A stretch of 64,000 bases of DNA from Rhizobium halophilum (GTDB taxonomy: Bacteria > Pseudomonadota > Alphaproteobacteria > Rhizobiales > Rhizobiaceae). Below the pieces are notes generated by a model that was not told the origin of the DNA, made no database searches, and worked only from the letters and a program-made list of their open reading frames with translations. Each line of letters opens with the position of its first letter. The first letter of the stretch is position 1. Positions 20,044 through 28,344 of the stretch are shown piece by piece. The position numbers and the translations under genes were made by a program. Location: positions 124,001 to 188,000 of the forward strand of contig NZ_JAKJHS010000002.1 of the NCBI RefSeq assembly GCF_021648825.1, given 5' to 3'.

Positions 20044-21267
20044 ATGTCCGTTGCATCCTCATCTCTTCAGCCGCGCGCCGGCAGTCTGCTGCCGCTCGGC
20101 GTCCCAGGCCTTGCCGCACTCATCGCGCTTATTGCCGGCACATTGGCGCTCGGCGCTGTTTATGGTCCGGTCCATGGCGCGCTTTTCCTTATCGGCGGCG
20201 CGCTCGGCATCTCGCTCTATCATGCTGCCTTCGGCTTCACCTCCGCCTGGCGGATCTTCATTTCCGAAGGCAGGGGCAGGGGCTTGCGCGTGCAGATGAT
20301 CCTGCTGGCGCTCACTGTCCTCCTGTTCTTTCCATTCCTTGCCTCGGGCACGCTATTCGGCCACGAGGTGAGCGGCTTCGTGTCGCCCGCCGGTACCGGC
20401 GTGATCGTCGGCGCCTTCATGTTCGGTATCGGCATGCAGCTTGGCGGGGGCTGCGCTTCCGGCACGCTATTCACCGCCGGCGGCGGAAATGCACGTATGC
20501 TGGTGACGCTGTTCTTCTTCATCGTCGGCTCACTGCTTGCGACCATCAACTTCGACTGGTGGACGAGCCTGCCGGCGCTGCCGCCGATGTCGCTGACCAG
20601 CCTCGGCCCCGTGACCGGGATTGCGATCTCGCTGGCGATCTTCGCGGCAATCGCCTGGCTGACGGTCAGGGTCGAGAAGCGTCGCCACGGCAGCCTTGAA
20701 CAGGTCCCGGCCGCTCCGCGCGAAGGCTTTGCCCGCTACCTGCGCGGTCCCTGGCCGCTGGTAGCCGGTGCAATTGCGCTGGCGCTTCTGAATTTCGCCA
20801 CGCTGGCGCTTGCCGGCCGCCCGTGGGGCATCACGTCGGCCTTCGCGCTCTGGGGCGCCAAGGGAGCGCAGTTGAGCGGCATCGATCCCTCCGCCTGGGC
20901 CTATTGGCAGGCGCCGGGGAATGCCAAGGCCTTGTCAGAAAGCGTCTTTGCCGACGTCACCTCGATCATCGATTTCGGCATCATCGCCGGCGCCATGCTG
21001 GCGGCAGCGCTTGCCGGAAAGTTTGCGCCCAATCTCAACATCCCGCTGCGCTCCATCCTTGCCGCCGTGGTCGGCGGGCTGCTCTTGGGCTACGGTGCCC
21101 GCATCGCCTATGGCTGTAATATCGGCGCCTATTTCTCCGGCATCGCCTCGGGCAGCCTGCACGGCTATCTCTGGGCGGTAGCGGCTTTCGCCGGCAATGT
21201 GCTCGGCGTCAAGCTGCGCCCCTGGTTCTTCCTGGAGCGCAGTGCCGTCCGCCGCGTCGACGGCTGA
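20044..21267 (+). CDS. YeeE/YedE family sulfur-compound transporter
   Basis: This integral membrane protein of 407 residues has about nine to ten spans in two repeats. Each repeat carries the family Cys motif: GMQLGGGCASGTLF in the first half and ARIAYGCNIGAYFSGIASGS in the second. These conserved Cys residues line the pathway for thiosulfate in the characterised YeeE. The start ATG 20044 is chosen because GGAG lies 9 bases upstream and the membrane domain follows. No rhodanese or TusA gene is adjacent, so the transported sulfur compound is inferred only from family. Confidence 0.9.
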   Translation: MSVASSSLQPRAGSLLPLGVPGLAALIALIAGTLALGAVYGPVHGALFLIGGALGISLYHAAFGFTSAWRIFISEGRGRGLRVQMILLALTVLLFFPFLASGTLFGHEVSGFVSPAGTGVIVGAFMFGIGMQLGGGCASGTLFTAGGGNARMLVTLFFFIVGSLLATINFDWWTSLPALPPMSLTSLGPVTGIAISLAIFAAIAWLTVRVEKRRHGSLEQVPAAPREGFARYLRGPWPLVAGAIALALLNFATLALAGRPWGITSAFALWGAKGAQLSGIDPSAWAYWQAPGNAKALSESVFADVTSIIDFGIIAGAMLAAALAGKFAPNLNIPLRSILAAVVGGLLLGYGARIAYGCNIGAYFSGIASGSLHGYLWAVAAFAGNVLGVKLRPWFFLERSAVRRVDG

Positions 21268-21278
21268 TCCTGTCACCG

Positions 21279-21308
21279 CTTCCCGCACCGCTCATGTGGT
21301 GCGGGAAG
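21279..21308 (+). terminator. Stem-loop terminator after the YeeE-family gene
   Basis: An 11-bp perfect stem (21279-21289 with 21298-21308) with an 8-base loop begins 12 bases after the stop codon. A short T run (CTTTTC) comes a few bases later. It is likely an intrinsic terminator with an imperfect U tract. Confidence 0.55.
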
Positions 21309-21541
21309 GCCGCTTTTCTGCCCCTCGCCACCTCGCCGCCGCATTTCCGCTAAACTTCCGGCAGGTTTGCCTTCTAGAGGCAAAGCATCGATTCAGGGGC
21401 GGGGCGTAAAGATATTGGTTACCATATTTCGTCATTCTCTAATCCAATCGCCGAACGGCACCGGGGCTCAGGCCCGCCGTTCAACGAAGCTGGACATGGT
21501 CGCATCGGCGACTTTGGCAGAGTGACTGGGTAACGAGTATC

Positions 21542-22876
21542 ATGGCGCTAAAGATCGACACGTTCGACACTGCATCAACGCCCACCAAGCAGGCCCGTCT
21601 TCCAAGACGTCCGTCGCGCCTGGCATTTGCGGGAAAGATGGTCCTCGCGACCGCTGCTCTTGGCGGGCTCTGGGTCTTCGCGGCGACCACCACCGTGAGC
21701 AGCTTTGCGCCGTCTTTCTCCGCGCCGGAGAAGCCGGAGTTTACACTTGCGCTGTCGTTGAAGCCTGCCGTCGAGCCGGAAATCGCCGAGGCTGACGAGG
21801 CAGCGGCTGTTTACCTGAAGATCAGCAAGTTCGAGCGTCTTTATCGCCAGCCGGCGGCTCCGAAGGCGAGCCGGCTCGAGGGGGCGCAACTCGCAGCGGT
21901 GCTGTCGCAGCGTCCGGCAAACGATGCGGTCATGAACAATCTCGGCGCGGCATTTGCATCCGCGGCGGAGGAGGAAAAGTTCCAGGCGTTGGCGGACCTG
22001 CGCCCAGAGGCAGAGGTTCTCAAGCAGTTGCTCGGCGAAGCGATGAACCAGACCGTGGCGCTTGCGCCGCGCATTGCAAAGCCAGAAGCCTCCATCATCA
22101 CCGCCTCCATCCCTTCCGATGTGACCGAGGAGGGGCTACTTTCCGACGAAAGCGCTGTCGAAACCGCTGCAATTGAGGCGGAAGAGGCAGGGCGGACAAC
22201 GGAGCTTGCGGCGCTGATGGATGATACGCTCCCGATGCAAGGGCCGCTGCCGGCCTCACGCCCGGAGACGGCGGTCAAGGCGCTGGAGGCCCTGGCGGCT
22301 GTCGAGCCAACGAAGCCGGGTCGCCCTGCAGCCGAGGAGGCGGAGGAGCCGGCTTCCACCGTGCTTGCCTATGCGAAGCCCGAAAATCCGATGACGTCGG
22401 TGCCCAAGGTGACGCCGCTCCCCGATCCAGGTACGAAGAAGGTCGCGATCTACGACATCACCAACGGTGTCGTGCATATGCCCAACGGCACAAAGCTGGA
22501 AGCCCATTCCGGCATTGGCAAAATGCGCGACAATCCGAAATACACCCATGTGAAGATGAAGGGCCCCACGCCGCCGGGGACCTACAAGCTTTCGATGCGG
22601 GAAAAGCCGTTCCACGGCGTTGCCGCCATCCGCCTGACCTCGGTGGACGGAAAGCATCCACAGAACCGGACCGGCCTGTTGGCACACACCTACCTTCTGC
22701 GTTCGCGACCAGGCGATTCGCACGGCTGCGTCGCCTTCAAGCACTACGACAAGTTCCTGGCCGCCTTCCGCCGCGGCGAGATCACCCACATGGTCATCGT
22801 GCCGGAATATAACGGCCGCCTTCCAAGCAAGAGCAACAACCTGCTGGTGAAGCTGTTTGGCGGCAAGGGCGCCTAG
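21542..22876 (+). CDS. DUF2778 (Tlde1-like) L,D-transpeptidase-type protein, membrane anchored
   Basis: The 444-residue protein has one N-terminal membrane span (MVLATAALGGLWVFAATTTV), a long low-complexity Ala/Glu-rich stretch and a C-terminal catalytic domain of about 135 residues. The active-site signature RPGDSHGCVAFKHY (S393, H394, C396) and the preceding AHTYLLRS identify DUF2778, the domain of the type VI effector Tlde1, an L,D-transpeptidase/carboxypeptidase that attacks peptidoglycan tetrapeptides. Rhizobia carry many chromosomal DUF2778 proteins without a T6SS beside them, so a housekeeping cell-wall role is at least as likely. No immunity gene is visible next to it. Confidence 0.82.
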   Translation: MALKIDTFDTASTPTKQARLPRRPSRLAFAGKMVLATAALGGLWVFAATTTVSSFAPSFSAPEKPEFTLALSLKPAVEPEIAEADEAAAVYLKISKFERLYRQPAAPKASRLEGAQLAAVLSQRPANDAVMNNLGAAFASAAEEEKFQALADLRPEAEVLKQLLGEAMNQTVALAPRIAKPEASIITASIPSDVTEEGLLSDESAVETAAIEAEEAGRTTELAALMDDTLPMQGPLPASRPETAVKALEALAAVEPTKPGRPAAEEAEEPASTVLAYAKPENPMTSVPKVTPLPDPGTKKVAIYDITNGVVHMPNGTKLEAHSGIGKMRDNPKYTHVKMKGPTPPGTYKLSMREKPFHGVAAIRLTSVDGKHPQNRTGLLAHTYLLRSRPGDSHGCVAFKHYDKFLAAFRRGEITHMVIVPEYNGRLPSKSNNLLVKLFGGKGA

Positions 22877-24018
22877 CCCAGCAGGTCTCGCGCCGCCCGC
22901 ATGAAGACGCGGGCGCCGAGCGGGATCAGGTCGTCAGGGTAGTCGTAATCCGGATTGTGCAGGGCAGGGTGCTTCTCGCCCGCACCCAGATAGAACATCG
23001 CGGACCTGGATACGGCACCGAACAGACCAAAATCCTCCGATGCCCGAAGCGCTTCGCCGGGCTCATGCGAAATCCCTTCCGCGTCGAGAGCCGCCCTCAG
23101 GATCGTTACTGCCTGCGGATCATTGTCGCAGTGGTTGAAGATCTCGTGATAGCTCGTCTCGAGCGACAGCCCGTCCTTCTCCGCCGCCTCTCTTGCCAGC
23201 CGTTCGGCATCGTCTACCAAGGCCTGCATCTGGTCGTTCGTCGTCGTCCGCAGTGTCACCCAGAGCTCGGCATAGGCAGGGGCGATGCCGAAGGCGGGTT
23301 CGCCCAGATGCACATGGCCGACGGTCGCGAGAACCAGGTCGCCCCCGGCGACCGTGCCGCGGGAAAGGTCCGTCAGCGCCGGCATGAGCGACGCGATGGC
23401 CCGCATCGGAGAAGTGCCGGTCTCGGGGGCAGAGGCATGCGCCGTTTTGCCGGTCAGCGCGATCTTGATGCCGCGCGAGGCGCAGTTCGCGATCCCGTCC
23501 TTCAGCCAGACATGGCCGAGCGGAAGCCCCGGTAGGTTGTGGAGCGCAAACGCATAGTCCGGCCGGATGTCGGCGAAGCACTCGTCGGCAATTACCGCTG
23601 CCGCGCCGGCTCCTGTTTCCTCCGCCGGCTGGAAGAGCAGAACGACACGCCCGCTCTTCGGCCGCTCCCTGGCGAAGCCGCGCGCCAGCGCCGCGATGGT
23701 CGCGGTATGGCCGTCATGGCCGCACATATGGCCCTTGCCTAGCAGGCGGGAGCGGTGCGGCAGGTCGGAGATTTCCTCGATCGGCAGCGCGTCGAGTTCG
23801 CAGCGGAAGAGCACCGTCGGGCCTTGTTCCTCACCTTCGAACACGGCCGCGACGCCGGTGCCCCCGAGACTCGAGATCACCTTGTCTGGTGCCGTTGCCG
23901 CCAGAAAGGCCTGAACCTCTGCCGCGGTGGCCACTTCCTCGCCGGAAATCTCCGGCATGGCGTGCAGCTTGCGCCGCCAAGCGGTCAGCTCGACGACATC
24001 GTGGTTGGTGAGATACAT
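22873..24018 (-). CDS. M20 family metal-dependent amidohydrolase
   Basis: It belongs to the M20D aminoacylase/hippurate hydrolase-like peptidases. Metal-site motifs are HMCGHDGHTATIAALARGF and the Glu pair in FQPAEETGAGA; the dimerisation domain lies between the two. At 381 residues it is of usual size, and without a signal peptide it is cytoplasmic. The start is ATG 24018, with GGAGG a short distance upstream, rather than a longer frame from 24144. The family hydrolyses N-acyl or N-aryl amino acids, and here the substrate is not known. The last 4 bases overlap the convergent DUF2778 gene. Confidence 0.9.
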   Translation of the reverse strand: MYLTNHDVVELTAWRRKLHAMPEISGEEVATAAEVQAFLAATAPDKVISSLGGTGVAAVFEGEEQGPTVLFRCELDALPIEEISDLPHRSRLLGKGHMCGHDGHTATIAALARGFARERPKSGRVVLLFQPAEETGAGAAAVIADECFADIRPDYAFALHNLPGLPLGHVWLKDGIANCASRGIKIALTGKTAHASAPETGTSPMRAIASLMPALTDLSRGTVAGGDLVLATVGHVHLGEPAFGIAPAYAELWVTLRTTTNDQMQALVDDAERLAREAAEKDGLSLETSYHEIFNHCDNDPQAVTILRAALDAEGISHEPGEALRASEDFGLFGAVSRSAMFYLGAGEKHPALHNPDYDYPDDLIPLGARVFMRAARDLLG

Positions 24019-24085
24019 GCGCCCCTCCGTTTCCCGGCGACCAAGAGGTAACGGGACGCGCGACGGAGGGCAAGCGGCAGACCCG

Positions 24086-25087
<1,002 letters not shown>

Positions 25088-25185
25088 AGGGAACTCCTCG
25101 GCTAGCAGCTAAGGGGCCTCACCTAGCGGCAGAGGGAGAGCGGGCAAGGGGGAAGGAGTACTCGCCGCTTGCCTGCTCTGAAGGA

Positions 25186-25944
25186 TCAGTGATCGAGGCC
25201 GCTGACGATCTCGAACATCTTGCCCATGTTGCCGGTCTCGGCAGCATAACGCAGCGGCTTGCACCGCTCGACCACCACTTCCTGCGCATCCGGCTGGTTG
25301 GTCAGGATGTCTATCACCTCGTTGATGAAGTCGGCGAGCGGCATGGCGGTCGGGTCGTTGGCCTGGCGTTCCCCCATCAGCGTCGTCTGCACGTAGGGCG
25401 GCACGATCTCGATCACCTCGACACCCGTATCCCTGAGCTGCCGGCGCAGGCCCATGGAATAGGAATGGATCGCCGCCTTGGTCGCCGAATAGGTGGGGGT
25501 CGCCGCCATGGGCACGAAGGCGAGGCCGGAGGAGACCGTGAGGATCGTTGCATCCTGCTGCTTCAAGAGATGCGGCAGGAGGGCTGCGGTCAGGCGGATC
25601 GGCCCGAGCAGGTTGGTGGCGATCGTTTCTTCCGCCGTCTGCAGGTAGTCGGGCGCTGCCGTCAGGTCCTCGCGCTTCATGATGCCGGCATTGTTGATCA
25701 CGGCATTGAGGTCCGGGTGCTCGGAGACGAGCCGCTCGGCGAAGGCCTTGATGCCGTCTGCATCACCGATGTCGAGCGTCATCGCGACCATGCCGGGATT
25801 GGCGGCGGAGACCTCGTCCAGCGTTTCCCGGCGCCGCCCGGTGATGATCACCTTGTTGCCGCGGGCGTGGAAGGCTTCCGCCAGCGCCCGCCCGATGCCG
25901 GAATTGCCGCCGGTGATGAGGATGGTGTTGCCTGTCGTCTTCAT
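25186..25944 (-). CDS. SDR family NAD(P)-dependent oxidoreductase
   Basis: This is a classical short-chain dehydrogenase of 252 residues. The cofactor motif is TGGNSGIGRALAEAF, the structural motif NNAGIM, and the active site is the SSG...YSATK pair (TVSSGLAF and YSATKAAIHSY). It resembles the DltE-like subgroup annotated as SDR family oxidoreductase. GGAGACAGACGC precedes the ATG. It is divergently transcribed from an HxlR-type regulator about 100 bases away, which suggests that this regulator controls it; that is inference. Confidence 0.92.
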   Translation of the reverse strand: MKTTGNTILITGGNSGIGRALAEAFHARGNKVIITGRRRETLDEVSAANPGMVAMTLDIGDADGIKAFAERLVSEHPDLNAVINNAGIMKREDLTAAPDYLQTAEETIATNLLGPIRLTAALLPHLLKQQDATILTVSSGLAFVPMAATPTYSATKAAIHSYSMGLRRQLRDTGVEVIEIVPPYVQTTLMGERQANDPTAMPLADFINEVIDILTNQPDAQEVVVERCKPLRYAAETGNMGKMFEIVSGLDH

Positions 25945-26048
25945 GCGTCTGTCTCCGTTCGTGGTTGCGTAACGGGAAGATATGGCGCGTGCTTTCCCTT
26001 AGAAAGAAGGCACCCGAAAGTTCTATACGCACCAAAAGGAGAGTGTCT

Positions 26049-26465
26049 GTGTCACAAGGCGCCTCTGCAAAAGAAAGTTCTCACGCCACCCGCGAAATCC
26101 CGGAGGAGATCGATCCGGCGATCGAGGAACTGGTGCGCGGCATCATCGGACAGGTGGCCGACAAGTGGACCATGCTGATCCTCGAAACGCTGGAAGAGCA
26201 CGGAACGCTCCGCTTCACCGAAGTCGGCCGCCATGTCGGCGGCATCAGCCAGAAGATGCTGACCAAGACCCTGCGCGACATGGAACGCGATGGCCTCGTT
26301 TCCCGCACCGTCCACCCCGTCATCCCGCCGCATGTGGACTACACCCTGACCGACCTCGGCCACAGCCTCGGCGAAGCCTTCTGCGGGGTGTGGATATGGG
26401 CGGAAAAGCACCACGCGACGATCGAGAAGGCGCGGGCAGCGTTTCGCGAGCGGGAAGGGCGGTAG
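26049..26465 (+). CDS. HxlR family winged-helix transcriptional regulator
   Basis: HxlR/MarR-like regulators often sense electrophiles or redox state. The HxlR core is visible: VADKWTMLILETLEEHGTLRFTEVGRHVGGISQKMLTKTLRDMERDGLV and PHVDYTLTDLGHSL, in contiguous order. I place the start at GTG 26049 because AAGGAG lies 7 bases upstream; an in-frame GTG at 26043 and a TTG further out are less likely. The gene is divergent from the SDR gene, the normal target arrangement for this family. Confidence 0.9.
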   Translation: MSQGASAKESSHATREIPEEIDPAIEELVRGIIGQVADKWTMLILETLEEHGTLRFTEVGRHVGGISQKMLTKTLRDMERDGLVSRTVHPVIPPHVDYTLTDLGHSLGEAFCGVWIWAEKHHATIEKARAAFREREGR

Positions 26466-26487
26466 GTGGATTACTGCAACCGGTAAG

Positions 26488-26909
26488 TCACGTCGTCCAA
26501 GGATCCAGGAGCTTTATGCTCAAGCCATCGAAGTCCTTGATGTTGCGGGTGGCAAGTGCCAGGTCATGGGCAGTAGCGGTGGCCGCAATAAGGCCGTCCA
26601 TCGAAGACAAGCCGCGGCCGCTCCGCTTGGCCGTGGCCATGAGGTCACCCCAGGCCAGCGCGACCGTCTGATCTACCGGAATGACCCGGCTGCCGAAGCG
26701 CTGCGGCAGATCCTCGGCAAGCCACCTAGACAATGCGTCCCGCCGCCGGCCCGCATCCAGAAGGGCAACGCCGCGTTGGTCTCCGCAAGTGAAATGACGC
26801 TGATGAAGGTTGCGTCTTCATCAAGGGCGTCGATCCATTCCAGAACGTGCATTGCCGGGCTCGGCCGCGTCACTTCGGAGAGCACGTTGGTGTCGAGCAG
26901 GAACCTCAC
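26488..26909 (-). pseudogene. vapC: Frameshifted VapC-type PIN-domain toxin
   Basis: Two frames together make one PIN-domain ribonuclease. The N-terminal part (from ATG 26909) has MRFLLDTNVLSEVTRPSP with the first acidic residue and continues to VISLAE. After Glu (about 26781-26783) the frame goes off into unrelated residues, while the other frame carries the expected continuation QRGVALLDAGRRRDALSRW and then SSMDGLIAATATAHDLALATRNIKDF to stop at 26488. A single missing base near 26779-26780 explains the break. The antitoxin gene overlaps its start by 4 bases. All catalytic residues are still encoded, so the lesion is recent or a sequencing error. Confidence 0.82.
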
Positions 26910-27169
26910 AATGATATGTCACGTACGTCGTCATGCTGACGTTCAAGGTCCAGATCAGCGCCCCGCAAGGGTGAGTCCATCAGGAACTGCGCCAGCGAGC
27001 CGCGGCGCGCGGTCTTGCGTTCCCATTCTTCGGCGGACACCACGACAACGCTTGGCTTGCCATTGCGGGTGATCGTCTGCGGGGTGCTTTGAGCCTGCTG
27101 GATCACCTCGGAAAGCTTCGCCTTGGCATTGGCCACAGTCCAGGTCGCATCTTCACGTTTTAACGGCAT
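26906..27169 (-). CDS. Phd/YefM-type antitoxin (partner of the VapC-like toxin)
   Basis: The 87-residue protein has the Phd/YefM N-terminal DNA-binding fold: TWTVANAKAKLSEVIQQAQ followed by TITRNGKPSVVVVSAEEWE. The tail SLAQFLMDSPLRGADLDLER is the toxin-wrapping segment seen in partners of VapC. Its stop overlaps the toxin ATG by 4 bases, typical of a type II toxin-antitoxin operon. The reading frame is intact although the toxin is frameshifted. A tandem repeat just upstream (27191-27207) may be the autoregulatory operator. Confidence 0.88.
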   Translation of the reverse strand: MPLKREDATWTVANAKAKLSEVIQQAQSTPQTITRNGKPSVVVVSAEEWERKTARRGSLAQFLMDSPLRGADLDLERQHDDVRDISL

Positions 27170-27190
27170 TGCCCCACCTGATGTCTAGGT

Positions 27191-27207
27191 TGACTATAAT
27201 GACTATA
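27191..27207 (-). promoter_or_regulatory. Tandem repeat upstream of the antitoxin gene, probable operator/promoter
   Basis: The octamer TGACTATA occurs twice, at 27191-27198 and 27200-27207, with a 9-base period, 22 bases before the antitoxin start codon. Read on the minus strand it gives TATAGTCA twice, containing a plausible -10 element. Antitoxins of this class repress their own promoter through repeated boxes, so this is the natural candidate site. Confidence 0.4.
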
Positions 27208-27301
27208 CACGGGGTGTTCGAAGTTCGGCAAGAACAGAGAGCGTTGTGGTTGCGATGAGTAACAAACGTCGCCATCATTCTCGACCGGAAAGGCGGCATC
27301 T

Positions 27302-27548
27302 ATGGCGACGACGAACGCATCTCTCTCAGACCGGATGAAGGATTTGGCCGAGGAGCAGGCCCGGTCCGGGCGGGATCCCAACGTGAGCGACCACCTGCGG
27401 GATCTGATCCGACGCGATCAGGAGCGGTCGTACAAGAATGCCTCTAATGCAACGCATGGTCGACAAGGGCTTGGTGAGAGGCGTCGGAGAGCGATCTGCA
27501 TCCGCGCTTTTCGATAAGGCGAAGAAGCGGGTATCAACGAGGCGCTAA
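27302..27548 (+). pseudogene. parD: Degenerate ParD-like antitoxin, frameshifted, no toxin partner
   Basis: The first 43 codons read MATTNASLSDRMKDLAEEQA and NVSDHLRDLIRRDQERS, the N-terminal ribbon-helix-helix part of ParD antitoxins. The frame then turns to nonsense. The neighbouring frame from about 27432 gives QRMVDKGLVRGVGERS and ALFDKAKKRV before stop TAA at 27546-27548, which fits the ParD C-terminal helix. One extra base around 27430 would explain it. No ParE toxin follows, so it is an orphan remnant. Confidence 0.65.
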
Positions 27549-28344
27549 TCAGGTGTCTGGGGTGCCGTCCCTCCCGCCGCTCGCGTTGCTGTTTCTGGGA
27601 AAACAGGTGGCTAGATATGATGAAAGTCCGGCTGGCTGAGCTCGACGTACAATCTAGTGACCTTCGCTCGCGCATGTCCATCATTAGCCGGTCGGAAACA
27701 TTTGTCTCAAGCCCATTTTCCTGTACAGCCTGCATGCACTGGACGAAGTTGCGGGTCGCCTGACATGCATCATTGGCTGCCTCGATCATCAGCGCGCAAA
27801 ACTTATTCGCATCGACATGGGGACCCGTGTGGAGCACATTATTAGCTGAAAGTGCAGCGCTCCCAATGCCACTGACGTGAGTGCCGAACTCCGCATGGAA
27901 ATTGAAACGCACTTCCCAATGCCTGTCAGTAATACCGCATCTTTCCAATTCGCTTCGAAGTCTGCCAAAGTTGAACTGCTTGTAGCGGGCTCTTCCTTTT
28001 GCATTATACCAATCTTGGATCGCTGAGGTGTTCACGGAAAAATATAGCAGAAGGCGCGCAACTTCCGCGGCGTCACGAAGCTGTGCCGACGAGGCACTGA
28101 AGTATCCCGCAGAAAGTAGTTTGATAGTAGCAGCTATCGAGTTCGACAGGCGTGTGCCTACCAATGAAACGATCATGAGATCAGGCTTTGGGCTTATCAG
28201 CGATAGGTTCGCCTGTCGGATCAAGTCACAGCAGATCCCCGTAGCGCCGAGCAGTGTTCGTCCAACTTCAGTCTCTAAAAGCAACTGATGTTGACGCTCG
28301 ACCTCACGTTCATCGCATAAGCCTACCTCACACCCGCTCCACAA
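27418..28344 (-). CDS. Hypothetical protein, no recognised family
   Basis: An open frame of up to 308 codons with lower GC than its neighbours (by eye near 50% in its middle). The central part looks protein-like and mostly helical (ATIKLLSAGYFSASSAQLRD, EVARLLLYFSVNTSAIQDWY, RYKQFNFGRLRSELERCG); the repeated pattern of a helix with an acidic face recalls uncharacterised helical-bundle proteins but I cannot assign a family. No ATG is available near the start: the frame opens at TTG 28344, overlapping the end of uvrD by 17 bases, so the 5' end may be truncated or start later. The last third, antisense to the parD remnant, is Arg/Ser-rich and may be read-through beyond a lost stop. Confidence 0.45.
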   Translation of the reverse strand: MWSGCEVGLCDEREVERQHQLLLETEVGRTLLGATGICCDLIRQANLSLISPKPDLMIVSLVGTRLSNSIAATIKLLSAGYFSASSAQLRDAAEVARLLLYFSVNTSAIQDWYNAKGRARYKQFNFGRLRSELERCGITDRHWEVRFNFHAEFGTHVSGIGSAALSANNVLHTGPHVDANKFCALMIEAANDACQATRNFVQCMQAVQENGLETNVSDRLMMDMRERRSLDCTSSSASRTFIISSHLFSQKQQRERREGRHPRHLISASLIPASSPYRKARMQIALRRLSPSPCRPCVALEAFLYDRS

